A stretch of DNA of 64,000 bases from NCBI GenBank assembly GCA_006386115.1, contig VFIW01000047.1, positions 62,001-126,000 on the forward strand, in the 5' to 3' direction. The DNA is from Globisporangium splendens. Lineage: Eukaryota; Oomycota; Peronosporomycetes; Pythiales; Pythiaceae. Of this stretch, positions 1 to 10,953 are shown in pieces; within the stretch, counting starts at the first letter, position 1; each line of letters begins with the position of its first letter. Made by a program: the position numbers and the translations under genes. Below the pieces are notes generated by a model. It was not told the DNA's origin, did not search any database, and saw nothing but the letters and a program-made list of their open reading frames with translations.

Positions 1-220
1 CGCTCTTGACCTGCAAAGGTCCATGCATGTGCTGATGCTGCGATTAGCAACACATGGTCAACAGCTTTACCCAAAGTGGGAGCTTGCGCCAGAACCCGGA
101 GTAACTATCGCAGTGTCCATGTGGCAAAGAAGAAGAAGAAGGCACAGCATTTTTTGCGGACTGAGGACCCGGTAGCGTCTCCGTTCAGGTCCCAACCCGG
201 CGAGGAGGTCCACACGAGCA

Positions 221-239
221 GCTCATTTACCAATTCGCC
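221..239 (+). promoter_or_regulatory. Inr+FPR oomycete core promoter of the first bZIP-like copy
   Basis: The stretch GCTCATTTACCAATTCGCC closely fits the oomycete initiator plus flanking promoter region consensus (TCATTYYNCAWTTT with a short pyrimidine tail). It lies about 50 bases upstream of the ATG at 288, the usual distance for the short 5' leaders of oomycete genes. The function is inferred from the match; the consensus itself is established for Phytophthora. Confidence 0.6.
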
Positions 240-287
240 ACGTTGAGCTCAAGTGAAACCACCGCCAGAAAGCTGCAACCTACAGTT

Positions 288-899
288 ATGAGCCCAGTGA
301 TTGTCGACGTTTCCGATTGGGACCCAATCGATTTCTGGGTTGATACCGTGTGTCGCGACGACGAGCACGACGTGCTCTTTGCGATCAAGTCAAAGGCGTC
401 GCCGTCGACAATAAAATACGATCGCAAATTGCGCTGCTATCTAAAGAAGCCCGTGGTGCTGTGCGGGACGAAAGCAATGGCATCGGGAGGCCAAGCGGGC
501 AGTTCGCTTGGTGGAGAAAGCGTGACTGTGCAGCTCGACGACGTGGTGGTGGTGGGTGATTCCAAGAGCTCGCAACACGCAACAAAAGCGCCAAGCAAGA
601 GGACGCCTGGGTCAGCAGCAACCCAACGACCGCGAGCAAGCACGCAACACTTTCCACGCAAACTACAATCCATGCGAAGCGAAGAGACCGAAACGAGCCA
701 ACGGCGTACTTCCACGTCGATCACGTTGTAGATATTGTGCATACAGTGAGTGGAGTGAACGGAAACTAAATGAATATATACAATTTCCAGCGCACAATAC
801 GACTTGGCATGCCTTTTCTGTGCAGGCAAAAAGGAAGAGAAGCACGACTGGCATCGTCAATTGAATGCCATCGACAAAGTGCTAATAAAGGGGATTAGA
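288..899 (+). pseudogene. Decayed copy of a bZIP-like gene
   Basis: The ATG at 288 opens a frame ending at 731 (147 codons from this ATG). Its start (a run containing DPIDFWVDTVCRDDEHDVLF) is clearly the same as the start of the gene at 2471 (DSIDLWIDTVCRDEDQDMLF), and the later segment ESVTVQLDDVVVV matches ESVTIQLDSVTVV there. The frame then drifts and stops before any basic region. Farther on, near 825-885 in another frame, the stretch KHDWHRQLNAIDKVLI resembles the zipper region of the second copy. I therefore read this as a frame-shifted, truncated duplicate. The promoter is still recognisable, so a short N-terminal protein could be made. Alternatively a small unrecognised intron joins the parts. 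Confidence 0.55.
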
Positions 900-2401
900 C
901 TTCTATCGCAATGCAGTGGGATGGAGTGGCCGTTCGCATTGCGTTTCTTAGCGACAGCGATCTTGGAGTTGAAGTGAAGTTGCCCATCTGTCCATCTGTT
1001 GCAGGTCCCACGCACCCCACAAGTGGGACAGGCAGTCATCCGGTAGCTGAAACCGTTTGATCAGATTGCTTCTGGTCTTCAAGAGTTGATTTGAAAATGA
1101 TGTTGCCATTCAGCACAGCAGCCCGCATCGGACATGCACTGGAGTTGCCGACCTGAAGCAGTGTGCAGCACACTGTAGATATGAGTCTACCCACAAGCAA
1201 GCTGCTCATACGGAGAGCTTGCTGGTGTGACGTCGTGATTCCTAACCAAACGAGGTACATAACAACAGAGAGACCTCAGGCGTCGTACTTTGCTTCAATT
1301 GCAGCAGGTACTGACTTGTCCTCAAGTCGAGCATTTCTGTTGCTCCCGTCAAACTGCCGACATTATCACAAGTTTTTAACTTTCGCGCGCTCTCTGACAC
1401 CAAAATGCGCTATGCACCTTCTAGACACATAACGTGTGCAATCTGGGGGATCGTGTGGAGCTGTACACAAATCAAAGACAGTACTTGGGCATACCTGACT
1501 GATGACCGTCTTGTGTTCGTTCGCAAGCCATTGCCGCTTACTCGTCGTGCATGCTCTACACTCTTGTTGGTAAGTTGCAAGTACAGTACACAAACAAGCA
1601 TCACAGCGCACGCATGCAATGGGAGCAAGATCCACAACAGCAAATGTCTTTTCAGTTGTCGCCCAAGGCAGTTCGCCTCCATATTGTATTGCGCTGATCT
1701 ACACACGCCAGAATATTGCACACATTGAGCACAGATCCGATGCGGCCACTGCTAGTCTTGGTCATCGCAAACAACTCCATGAAGAAAAACGCGGCCAACC
1801 GAGCGAGATACTGTACGCAGTTGCAGTCAGACACAATTTTGGCATCGGCGTTGTTTGCGTGAATCGGCGCCTGGCTGACGGAAATGCCATTAGTGAGAAG
1901 GCGTTCGTTTCTGATGCGTCTGATTGCTCCAGAGAGCGCTTCGAACAACTGGTGTGTGCCATCGTACAGTACCATTTTGAAGTCGGAGCTAGATCTCGTT
2001 GGTAGCGCACACAATCTTCTCTTGTGAGCGGCAGCAATGCTGCATGCCCTCAGATGTCCATATCCGTGGATGCGTCCACTTCAATGAGGAGCACGAGACG
2101 GGCCACATCTGGTCTTTTTTGTGAATTCTAACCGACGAGGTCGGGCGGACAGTTCTACAGTGTGCTGTCCTCTGGTCAGGCAACAGACAGGACACAAACA
2201 GGTACCGAGTTGGTTGCCCCCAGATTTGTGTCAAGAACGAGTCACCATGAGCATTTGTGTGTAGTGCAAGCTTTAGAATAAAACGAGATGCGATTGTTTC
2301 TTGCGGCATGGGGTTGCAAGTGAGGGTTGCGAATGAAAGCGGAGAGAGTGCTCCTCTTTCTTAATGGCAGTGCCGCTAAGCTGCTCGCTCTATTCGAACG
2401 T
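900..2401. other. Intergenic tract with degenerate repeats, no supported gene
   Basis: Only short, unconvincing frames are present; the longest plus-strand one (1619-2005) resembles no family I recognise. A block at 1291-1331 recurs at 4479-4522 and, inverted, at 6816-6859, so this is probably decayed duplicated or transposon-derived DNA. Confidence 0.5.
1291..1331 (+). repeat. Dispersed degenerate repeat, copy a
   Basis: The block reading TTCAATTGCAGCAGGTACTG and continuing to CCTCAAGTCGA is similar to 4479-4522 on the same strand and to 6816-6859 on the opposite strand. A nearby CCTAACC motif also recurs beside the other copies. The full element boundaries cannot be set by eye. Confidence 0.5.
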
Positions 2402-2420
2402 GCTTATTGTCCAATTTACC
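2402..2420 (+). promoter_or_regulatory. Inr+FPR core promoter of the intact bZIP-like gene
   Basis: GCTTATTGTCCAATTTACC is nearly a perfect Inr+FPR block. It falls downstream of the in-frame ATG-less extension of the open frame and 51 bases before the ATG at 2471. This supports 2471 rather than any earlier in-frame codon as the start. Confidence 0.7.
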
Positions 2421-2470
2421 ACGTCGCAGAAAAGTGCATCAACCAGCCAAAACAACTCCAAGCAAGTGCG

Positions 2471-3388
2471 ATGATATCCGCAGAAACGACGAGCGTAGAA
2501 GTCGTGAATGATATGGAGTGGGACTCGATTGACCTCTGGATCGACACTGTGTGTCGGGACGAGGATCAAGACATGCTCTTTGAGATCTCGTCCCCGTCGT
2601 CTCCATCGTTCTTCTCAGATGCACAAACTCTGAACAAAGACGAGGACCCACTTGCGGTGTGCTTTGTAGAAGAACCCCTTCTGATGGAGCTGGACGAAGT
2701 GATCACCTGGAACGATGACAGCACAACGTCGTCCGACAAGATGGCACCCGCTGACCTTAATGAAGAAAGCGTGACGATCCAGTTGGATAGCGTCACAGTT
2801 GTGAGCACCGACGCCATTCCAAGTCAAGACGCTCGAGCCGAAGACCTTCAACACCAGCCATCCCCACAGTCTGAGTCAAATAAACCGGCACGGTCCCTGC
2901 GCTCGCCGTTGACCAGAGCAGCAAAAGCTGTAGTTGTTAAGGCGACGACAACCAGTGCGACGTCCACAACAAGAATGAAGCGCTCGTGTAAAGTACAACA
3001 AAGAGAACGTCCCACCAAAGGCGATCTGCGCAAATCTAGACAGCGGAGCTACGAGCAAAAGTACCGCGGGCGCCTTCGTGATCAGCGCTGCGAGGATGAA
3101 CACAAGTGGCTTGCGTACGAAGCACAATTCCGCGAGTTACTGACACACAAGACCGTACTAATCCAAGAAAGCAGAGAGAAGAACTCGATGCTCTCCAAGT
3201 ATGCAAATGAGCTGCATGAGTATCGCTCGCTGCAGGGAGAGCGCGCGTATTTGGTGTGTGTGGAGAAGTGGCGGCAAGCACTGGACATTTGGGGCGTCGA
3301 GACCGAGGCGAGTTGCGAAATTCGTTACCAGATCAACGCGCTGCCACAACCGCAGCTGTACCCAGTGTTCTCAGGCTTTACGTGGTGA
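2471..3388 (+). CDS. bZIP-like transcription factor, oomycete type
   Basis: A single-exon gene of 305 codons from the ATG at 2471, chosen because the Inr+FPR promoter lies just upstream and because the paralogue at 288 starts at the matching place. The N-terminal half is acidic and serine-rich, which would suit an activation region. A basic stretch follows (KRSCK, then RKSRQRSYEQKYRGRLRDQR) and leads into a helical, coiled-coil-like region rich in E, L and K. The spacing is that of a bZIP, but the asparagine of the canonical N-x7-R motif appears to be replaced, as is common in oomycete bZIPs. DNA binding and dimerisation are inferred. The protein ends soon after the helix, and no START-like C-terminus is seen. 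The open frame extends upstream to 2327, but only from a non-ATG codon before the promoter. Confidence 0.7.
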   Translation: MISAETTSVEVVNDMEWDSIDLWIDTVCRDEDQDMLFEISSPSSPSFFSDAQTLNKDEDPLAVCFVEEPLLMELDEVITWNDDSTTSSDKMAPADLNEESVTIQLDSVTVVSTDAIPSQDARAEDLQHQPSPQSESNKPARSLRSPLTRAAKAVVVKATTTSATSTTRMKRSCKVQQRERPTKGDLRKSRQRSYEQKYRGRLRDQRCEDEHKWLAYEAQFRELLTHKTVLIQESREKNSMLSKYANELHEYRSLQGERAYLVCVEKWRQALDIWGVETEASCEIRYQINALPQPQLYPVFSGFTW

Positions 3389-3615
3389 TATCGGCATAGT
3401 ACATAGGAAAAGCTGGTTTGTGACCTTAAAGTTGTTTGTTCTGTTTGTTTGTCGTTGACTCACCATATCCCTGTCCTTGATGCAAGTTCGCCTGTTTGGT
3501 TTGCCCTTGGCACATTTGTGTGAAGGCACTTGGGGAATTCTTGTTGTGGCTCCTGAGTAGTATTAGCTCCTATTACGATCTCCCAAACAGTGCCGTAAGT
3601 CTGACTGGGCATCTG

Positions 3616-3870
3616 TACCCATGTTCTTTGCCATAGAGTTGAAGTTTATCCCATTTGCTCGCCTTGCCTTGTTTTTGCCCAATGTTGAAGACAACAGAAA
3701 TGGAGCCATCATTCGGTTCAGTGCAAAGCAGAGCTGCCTTTTTTGACACTTTGCTAGTAGCGCGTATTGTATCTTCCACTGAGAAGAACGGTGAGCGCTG
3801 AGAACACGCCGAGAAGTAGGAAGAAGGAGACTAAATAAACTGGGGGCTACAAGTGCATCTTTGCTTTCGT
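3616..3870 (+). repeat. Degenerate duplicate block, partner of 5571-5760
   Basis: Landmarks occur in the same order in both blocks: ACCCATGTT, a TTTTTG(C/T)(C/G)CAATGTTGAAG-like segment, and CTGGGGGCTACA(A/G)GTG. Spacing differs through indels. No coding frame is shared. Confidence 0.4.
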
Positions 3871-4478
3871 ACATTACAGAATTGGCGCCACTCGAGCAAC
3901 TCGAGTCTGGTTCATCAATCAACTCTGTACAGTAGGGTCGTTGTTCTCACGCAATGGTTACAGTGCTCTACTAGCTACGTCGCCAGCTGTAGTGTGATAT
4001 AGAGTCTCCGTCGTCTTCTGCTTGATACTCATAAACAGAAGGCGGTGGAGACGCGAGCGAATTGAGAGGCATCCCTTCAACTGACCGCTGGGTTGATCTC
4101 AAAAGCGAGCCGAGTCTGCCGACTGGAGTTGGCTGTGATTGTAATCCAGCTGCTCGCTGAACGTCGCCACTTCTCTGTTGCTTTTGCTCTCATGCCTTCG
4201 TGCATTCGAAGACATCCGCTACAGTGGGATCGACTCACCCTGAGGGGTGAAGACGGTGATTATTTGCACGGGTGTTGAGATGTGGGGACGTCCTTCGTTC
4301 TGTCAAATGTCTGACTCGATGATACGCTGTATGGACGAGAAGATCTTCTTGTTTCTTGCGGTGGGGTAGAGAGGAGACCGCCATCGGTGCTGACATTCTG
4401 GGGCAACTTGGCGATGCCTAACCGGACGGAGATTATTAAGAGTAATGGTAGAGGCAAAGAGGTGGATTGCACACGCGT

Positions 4479-4522
4479 GCTTGCCTTCAACTGCAGTAGG
4501 TACTGAGTGTTCCTCAAGTCGA
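4479..4522 (+). repeat. Dispersed degenerate repeat, copy b
   Basis: TTCAACTGCAGTAGGTACTG followed by AGTGTTCCTCAAGTCGA is similar to 1291-1331 and inverted at 6816-6859. It sits in the gene-poor tract with no coding frame over it. Confidence 0.5.
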
Positions 4523-5570
4523 TCTCCTAGACCTCAGGGTTGTGCTAAATCTCTGTTGGCAGTTGTGAAAGCGCATATGAGGGTCTGTGCGTTCGCGTAG
4601 CATCCGCGCTCGAACACTAGTCGTGAGACGAACATTTCTCTCTCTCTCGTGGTCAGGCAGGTGTCTAAGCCCAGCTCAAACCCTAAAGTCGACTTGCAGT
4701 CTCCTCGGCATACGCGTCTCAATAGCATGAGAACTTTGGCTCCTCTTGCGCGTGCACCAGGCGCCACTCTCTCGTTTCTAAAGGTGAGGATCAAATTAAT
4801 ACCGTCCACTCACAATGTAAATACAAATCCTGCCCGCTCGCGAGTAGCCTCAAGGAAACACTCGTATTCAATGATGGCGTACGCATTTGCTGTGGGACGC
4901 GATATTGGAATTGGAGTGAACGACCCCAGCATGAGTCTATGAGACGCTTTAGACAAGAAACGAAGAAGCCGTCACTTCTTGAGCGTGGATTTTGCAACGT
5001 ATCGAAACACCAACAGTGGTATGTGAATACGAGAATTCGTCCAGGGAGAAGTCAATACCGTATGGCACCTTTCCTGGTCGGACAATTTTGGTATGTGGAG
5101 CAACACGAGACGAGGCAAATCTGGCCATTGTCGGTGAAACCATAGTGAGGTCAACCACAGAAAGGACACCTTCATGGACGCAGTACAAGCAGCACTGCAA
5201 AGCGCGCCAGACTGTCTCCAAGTACAACTATGAGAAGCAGATGGACGAGAGAGAACAAGGAAGAGTGGACCTTGCAAGTAAATGCGAAGAAGCTGTATAA
5301 AAGTAAAAGGTAACCTGCGTCATGATGCCGTATTCTATACGCGAGAATTCCTTTATGAAGCGCGCTCTTTGTGCAAGCAAATCGAATCGCAACTCTGCTG
5401 TTGACTCTCCAAGTATGAATCAAGCGTAATGTTTTACCACTGAGCATGCCTGCTGCTGTGATATGTATGGGAACGCGGTGGTTGTCTTTCAAAGGCTGTT
5501 TGGTTCGACGATATCAGCTACGACGGCTATCTCTAAACGGATATGACTGCATGGCAGGCTTTTTTTTGTG

Positions 5571-5760
5571 TACCCATGTTTCTGGACCTGTCTGCGCACA
5601 ATTTGTCCCGTTTTTGTGCAATGTTGAAGGCAAAACTGGGGTCATCAAGCGGTACTGCACGGTGCACTCAGACAAGCACGATGATCACGAGAGAATGGAC
5701 AGAAACGAGACCATCTGGGGGCTACAGGTGTGTTCTTCGTGTCTGGAACCCCTACCAGTT
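5571..5760 (+). repeat. Degenerate duplicate block, partner of 3616-3870
   Basis: The same ordered landmarks as the block at 3616-3870, in the same orientation. Overlapping short open frames here have no recognisable domain. Confidence 0.4.
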
Positions 5761-6815
5761 TACGCCGCTGTGCGTGAAACAATGTCGGGATACGCACCAC
5801 AGTACCTATTTTGCTATTATTCGTGTGCTAATGCTGCTGCCATCACTGTATTCTCATGGCCACTTCTCTCTGGCATGGGTCAGCAAACAACTCACTGCAG
5901 TGCAAACAGCAAACGTCAGGATTGTTTGCAGAGTCACTAAATGTGAGTTGGCGCACGCAAACGATGTCCGTATCGATGTGAAGCTGTGGGTCGTAACGGT
6001 GGTGCCTGGTGTAGGATCGCTAGCCGTCGCTGGATATTGGTTGCGGGTCATCTGAGTATCGTGGCGTTGGATCTACCGGACTGGAGATGCTGACCGAAGC
6101 CACAACGCACTTAGCTGAGTCCATGAATCTCGCTGTCACGTCATCCAAAGAGCCACGTGCGGATACGGTGTCTGGATATGTGCTTTGATGGCACTTGCGT
6201 CATGGAGGTTGCCCCACTCTTTAGTGAATCTGCTTGAGGACTCCATATCAGTTTCTTTGCCGAAAACTAGGCGATTCGAAGGAAAGGAGGGACTTCAACT
6301 CCAAGATCGAGCAACCTGGACGATGGATGACCGTCACAGGACATGCCGAACACTCGTATCGGATTTTTCAGACGCTTGTCATTATAGTCGCGTGGTGCTT
6401 GTTCGAAATGCTGACCAGCAGTGGAAGACAACTCGGTACCTGCAGCTGCATTTTCTCACGCCCTGTCTTTGGCTGACCTCGGTTAGGTTTCATGGAAAGT
6501 GACCAGATGGCCTGTCTCGTGAACAGTGCGTACCAAAGGGGACGGTTTGCAGACGGACATCTTGCTTTTGTCGTTGTATAATCCTTCTTTGGCAGATTAT
6601 AACGAAAACGATGGCATGGAAATATCACTTTTGTGCAGCATGCAACAACAAACGACAGCAGACGGTATCGTTCGAAGCCTTGGCATCGCATACCGCTGTC
6701 TTCGGCATCAACTCGAGCAGAGTGCAGAATTCCAGGAAGCGTCAATAATCATAGTGGGCAGCGACCTTGTCACAAGAGGGTTAGAAAGCCACGTTTCGAG
6801 AGAACTAGCCAAGGT

Positions 6816-6859
6816 GACTTGAGGAATACTCAGTATCTACCGAAGTTGAAGTCAAGTAC
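6816..6859 (-). repeat. Dispersed degenerate repeat, copy c (inverted)
   Basis: On the plus strand it reads GACTTGAGGAATACTCAGTA followed by TCTACCGAAGTTGAAG, the reverse complement of the blocks at 1291 and 4479 with a few differences. Confidence 0.5.
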
Positions 6860-7260
6860 GTGTCTAGAAGTCGCCTATTCCCATCGTGTCTGACCTCTTT
6901 TTGGTTAGGTTTCACGCCAAAACCCCAGTATCTCGCCACTGCTGGTCTCCGTTATGGTCCGAAGACACGAGCGGAAGGGACTCGTTGTCGATGAGCAGCA
7001 CGCCATTGTGTCTGGCGTTTCACAGAGCAAGGAGTGCTTGTTAGTGGTGGAATGAAGCTCACCAGAGTTTTTATTGCAAAGCTGGGGTCTTCTTGATTGA
7101 AGCCATCTGAGCAAGGGATGGCGAGCTCGCACACGCAACACAAGTGGCGTTACGCACATGGACAGACTCGAGTATAGTCCGGCGGTTGCTCAAGTAATTG
7201 TTTCACTACATCAACGCACGAGCACCAAGTCGCTAACTCACAATACACACACACACACCC

Positions 7261-9900
7261 TCAGTCCTGCTGGACATGCACCGTGAAGCTTCCTCCGTCT
7301 TGCCCATCGTAGCGCGCGTCATTGTCGTTGGCAAACAGCAGGTTGGTCGCGAGTGAATGCGAGTGCGCACTCAGCAGCGGCGTCGTCAGGTTCGCTGTTG
7401 TCCCTGGTCCGTGGCCCTTGAGCTTGCGGAGCACCTTGTTGTACACCGGCACCTTTGGCTGCTGCAGTCGCTGGCTCAGTGCGCGGCATCGGCATGGACG
7501 CGCGGGACAATCCGAGAGCAGCGCCATGGAGTCCGCGTCCGCGCGCACTCCGCTGGTTTGTCTCCCACGTCGTAGCGCCGACGCGTCCTGGTGCAGTAGT
7601 CCGTGCGTGATGCGCTTCATCCCCGTGCTGGACGCCAGCGCCTCCTGCTGCTCAGGCGTCGGTGCTTCCTCGAGGATCGAGATCGTCGGTGGCTCGTACA
7701 TTTGGATGCAGTTGTGGTCGAAATAGTACACTTGTGACGCTGCATTGTCGTCCTCAAATGGACGCCCGTGCTTGACGTGATGCAGCACACCTGCATCCAT
7801 CAGCAAGTTGCCCAGTCGAATGGCCTCGGGACGAGATTGTACGACCTGTTCTCTGAGCATCGTCGCCACGGTGTGGCGTCCTGTGGTCTGCACCCGCTGC
7901 TGCTGAGGAGCTGCGTGCATGTTCAAACTACTTTCACTAGCGTAGCTGCTCCCACGACGGCTCACCGTTGCGAGCGCATCTGGATCCGATTGTGCGAGCA
8001 TGTCGTAGCTGAACTCACGCGCAAATCGCGCGCACTCTTGCTCTTGAATGCGCTCCAGCAGCATCACGAGCTCTTGCGCCGACGGTCGCTGCTCAGGCTC
8101 GCTTTGCCATGCGAGTTCGATCACATGGTACAAGTCAGCATCGCGTTCAGCGTTTTCAGGGTTCAACGTGGGACGGTCGCCGTCGAGAATCGCTTCGAAG
8201 ATGTGCAGGTGGTTGTTCTTGAGATGCGGAAACTTTTCCTGACCCGGGTGCAGGATGTCCCAGAACGTGATTCCTAGTGAGTAGACGTCGGCGGCTTCAC
8301 CGTACGATGCGAGCCCCGCGCGGCCCTGGATCACCTCGGGCGCCATGTAGTCCACGGTGCCCTTGACCGTGATATCCCAAGCGAGCTGTTGACGGCCACT
8401 GCTGCGGATATTGTGCGAGGAGCATCGAGTCTGTGAAGACACGGAGAAGGACTGTTTCCTGTCCGCGTTGATGCTTGTGCTGCTGGGTTCCCCAACTGCA
8501 GCACTGCTCGCATCGAGTGCAGCTGCTGGTGTCGTTGATGCGGCAACAAACTGTGGCAAGCATCGCGACTCACCAAAGTCCGTCAGCTTGACGTTGTTCT
8601 CGAAATCGACGAGGAAGTTCGACGGTTTGATGTCGCGGTGCACGAACGCCGGTGTGAAGCTGTGCAAGTGCGCCACGGACCGCGCCGCATCGAGCATGAA
8701 GCCGAGATTGATGAGCACGTGCTCGCGTTTGTGCGCAGAAGGAGAGGCATTGCGGCTCACGGTCTCCGCCATGGCCATCGTGACGTGGTCGAGGCCGCCT
8801 TGACAGAGCTCCGAGACCAAGCATATCGTGGGAGGACACACGCACATGCCGTAGAACTTGACGATGTTTGGGTGATGGAGTGAGCCGCAGAGCGCGGCTT
8901 CGTGTGAGAAGCTCGCGATCACGTCGTCCGTAAACTCCTTCGGAGTGTACACTTTGACTGCGACCAGTGTCTTGGAATGCAGCACGCCTTGGTACACGAC
9001 CGAGCTCGCACCTGTGCCGATCTTGTGTTTGACTTCGAGCGACGCAAAGTCAATGATGTGGCGCCGATGCATCTCAATGAGCACGTGAAGCCCTTCGGAC
9101 GAGATGCGCTCGGTCATGGACGTCCCGCTCATACTTTTGGTGCACTGCAGAGCGCACGCGTTTTTCCCCAGACCGCGCCAGTGCTCGGTGTCCGCCTTGA
9201 GCACGCGCCAGACGACGAAGGGGACGAACATGCCCCACGCCGTGGTCACGTAGATCAGCTCGTACTGACCCTTGTGCCTGATGCGGTCTTCTGCAAGGTA
9301 ATTGCCCATTATGCGCAGACCGTGGTAGATGCCGACGTACACGCAGTATTCCCGCAAGGTACGTTTGCTCGCGCGCGCTGGTGGGTTCACAATCACGTAC
9401 GCGTAGATTGGAAGGATCGCGAGCCGCAAGACGAGACCAATATAGCTGACAACGTCTTGCATACCTGGCGTCAACGTGCTGTCGGCCTTGAGCTTCTGTG
9501 ATGCCCACACAACCGGGATCAGGTACGTTGAGAGCAGAAGCGTGATGCACGCGGCGCGACGCAGAGCGGGGAACGAGATGCTCTTCTGCAGCATTAGCAC
9601 CGGGGTGATCAGCAGCACGAAGTGGCCACTCGAGTCGGAAAAGTACGAGACCCACTGAGGCACGTTCGTGAAAGGGATGTGCCCCGCGAGCAAAATGACA
9701 AACGTCCAGAAGGTCAAGCCGGAAAGAATCGCCATGACCCAGAGCAGCGGCTCGAACGCCGGCAGGATGAGCTTCCGTGCCGCACTCGCGTCGCCCTGGA
9801 AGGCCTCGTGGCGCTTGTACCGCAAGTACACGACGACGCTGCTGCATAGCCCGAACATGGCGGCATCGCCGATGAGCAGGAAGCACAGGAACGGCTCCAT
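7261..9900 (-). CDS. Seven-transmembrane receptor-like TKL protein kinase
   Basis: A single-exon gene of 879 codons. The first ATG is at 9900; the frame is open further up to 9948 only from TTG. Residues 1-235 contain about seven hydrophobic segments (roughly 5-26, 48-72, 92-105, 115-133, 149-171, 184-202, 215-234), giving a GPCR-like membrane half. A kinase domain follows at about 287-618. It has the glycine loop (KIGTGASSVVYQG), VAVK lysine near 316, HRDIKPSN at 421, DFG at 441, an activation segment expanded by about 60 serine-rich residues, and APE at 520. All catalytic residues are present, so it should be active, probably as a Ser/Thr kinase of the tyrosine-kinase-like group. A long, low-complexity cytoplasmic tail completes the protein. 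The ligand and substrate are unknown. Membrane sensing coupled directly to phosphorylation is inferred from the architecture. Confidence 0.85.
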   Translation of the reverse strand: MEPFLCFLLIGDAAMFGLCSSVVVYLRYKRHEAFQGDASAARKLILPAFEPLLWVMAILSGLTFWTFVILLAGHIPFTNVPQWVSYFSDSSGHFVLLITPVLMLQKSISFPALRRAACITLLLSTYLIPVVWASQKLKADSTLTPGMQDVVSYIGLVLRLAILPIYAYVIVNPPARASKRTLREYCVYVGIYHGLRIMGNYLAEDRIRHKGQYELIYVTTAWGMFVPFVVWRVLKADTEHWRGLGKNACALQCTKSMSGTSMTERISSEGLHVLIEMHRRHIIDFASLEVKHKIGTGASSVVYQGVLHSKTLVAVKVYTPKEFTDDVIASFSHEAALCGSLHHPNIVKFYGMCVCPPTICLVSELCQGGLDHVTMAMAETVSRNASPSAHKREHVLINLGFMLDAARSVAHLHSFTPAFVHRDIKPSNFLVDFENNVKLTDFGESRCLPQFVAASTTPAAALDASSAAVGEPSSTSINADRKQSFSVSSQTRCSSHNIRSSGRQQLAWDITVKGTVDYMAPEVIQGRAGLASYGEAADVYSLGITFWDILHPGQEKFPHLKNNHLHIFEAILDGDRPTLNPENAERDADLYHVIELAWQSEPEQRPSAQELVMLLERIQEQECARFAREFSYDMLAQSDPDALATVSRRGSSYASESSLNMHAAPQQQRVQTTGRHTVATMLREQVVQSRPEAIRLGNLLMDAGVLHHVKHGRPFEDDNAASQVYYFDHNCIQMYEPPTISILEEAPTPEQQEALASSTGMKRITHGLLHQDASALRRGRQTSGVRADADSMALLSDCPARPCRCRALSQRLQQPKVPVYNKVLRKLKGHGPGTTANLTTPLLSAHSHSLATNLLFANDNDARYDGQDGGSFTVHVQQD

Positions 9901-10953
9901 TGGGTGGTTTTGTCGGCCAGATCCGCTGAGAAGCCTTACGAATGTCAAACTCTATCTCACACCAGGTACGTTGCACACTCGCGTGAAGTTGGAGAATGAC
10001 TCCTTGGAGTGAGAGAAATCTTGTGGGAGATCTATTCTAGTTGATATGTGCGGTGTGCGTTTAGTGCAACGGAGCGGAAAGTACAGTGTTACATGGAAAG
10101 ATCGTTACGGCTTGGATTGTTCAGCTGCCCGCACATGGCCTGATTGATCTTATTGGGAGACTCGGCGGGGCTATCTAAATGGCACCGCCGGAAACATTTT
10201 GGACTGGTGACAGAAGAAAAGAACAATCCGTGGATCGTGCGTGTCCCTATTGCAAAAGGCTGAAGCGCTAAAGCCAGAGAATGTGGTGCTAACTGGTAAC
10301 GGGCGTCGAAAGTTCTCTTGTCTGATTTGTTCCTATGGAAGAAGCAACGGGACTCCAAGTACACTCACTCTACACGCCGATTACTCGATCGCTTGAGAGC
10401 CACTTGACGTCACGGAGTTGGCTCGACGTCACAGAATTGGCTCGCGATGGGCGACGCAATGGTGCCGTTTCTGAGCAATGCGTCTGTGCTGCGTTGTAAA
10501 CTGTGCTCAAGGAACAAGCTGCCTTGTCGTTTAGCCTCGTGCATTGAGAGCGCAAAGAGGGAAGAAATATGGTCAGCACTCTGTGATCATCAATGAATGA
10601 ATGACCAGCATTCACAGGCTCTGTCCGACGAGTGGTTGCACACATTACCACACTCACCCCCAATTAGAGCATCCATCAACCTTAAACCTTATATACTGCT
10701 AACAGGTGATAGAAGAATACACATTTTATGGTTTTGATGAATGCAATTGATCCCTTCTATAGTTTATAAATTGCTCAAATAATCTCGATGCGACCTGATC
10801 CAACTCCTCCATTCCATAATCCCATCGCCCATTCTGCCGAGTAATCAGCGCCAACGCATCCACCTGCTTCAAATGCGAACCCACATGCGCCAGTCGTTCC
10901 TGCCAAAGCAGCTGCGGCGATCTTTTCTCTTTTCTAAATGTGCCACCATCACC
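9901..10953. other. Divergent intergenic region
   Basis: This lies between the divergently transcribed 7TM kinase and sterol reductase genes. Apart from the two core promoters at its ends and AT-rich sequence near 10680-10790, I see no gene or repeat. Confidence 0.5.
9983..10003 (-). promoter_or_regulatory. Inr+FPR core promoter of the 7TM kinase
   Basis: The minus strand reads GAGTCATTCTCCAACTTCAC, a good Inr+FPR match, about 95 bases upstream of the ATG at 9900. It supports that ATG as the true start. Confidence 0.55.

Larger units (their letters stand above)
3389..7260. other. Gene-poor tract of degenerate repeats
   Basis: No frame here shows a recognisable domain. The longest (5446-5940 and 5543-6055 on the plus strand, 6368-6745 on the minus strand) overlap each other and look like chance or relict frames. 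The stretch 3616-3870 resembles 5571-5760 (shared ACCCATGTT, then GCAATGTTGAAG-type, then CTGGGGGCTACA blocks). Two similar sites around 6470-6490 and 6885-6915 (GACCTC, then GGTTAGGTTTCA) bracket about 400 bases. I read the tract as decayed duplications. Confidence 0.5.

Noticed and set aside
5446..6055. Overlapping plus-strand frames of 164-170 codons as a possible secreted effector
   Set aside because: No signal peptide, no RXLR-EER pattern, and both frames overlap a degenerate repeat.
9901..9948. N-terminal extension of the 7TM kinase
   Set aside because: It starts with TTG and lacks an ATG; the MEPFLCFLL start gives a normal first membrane helix.
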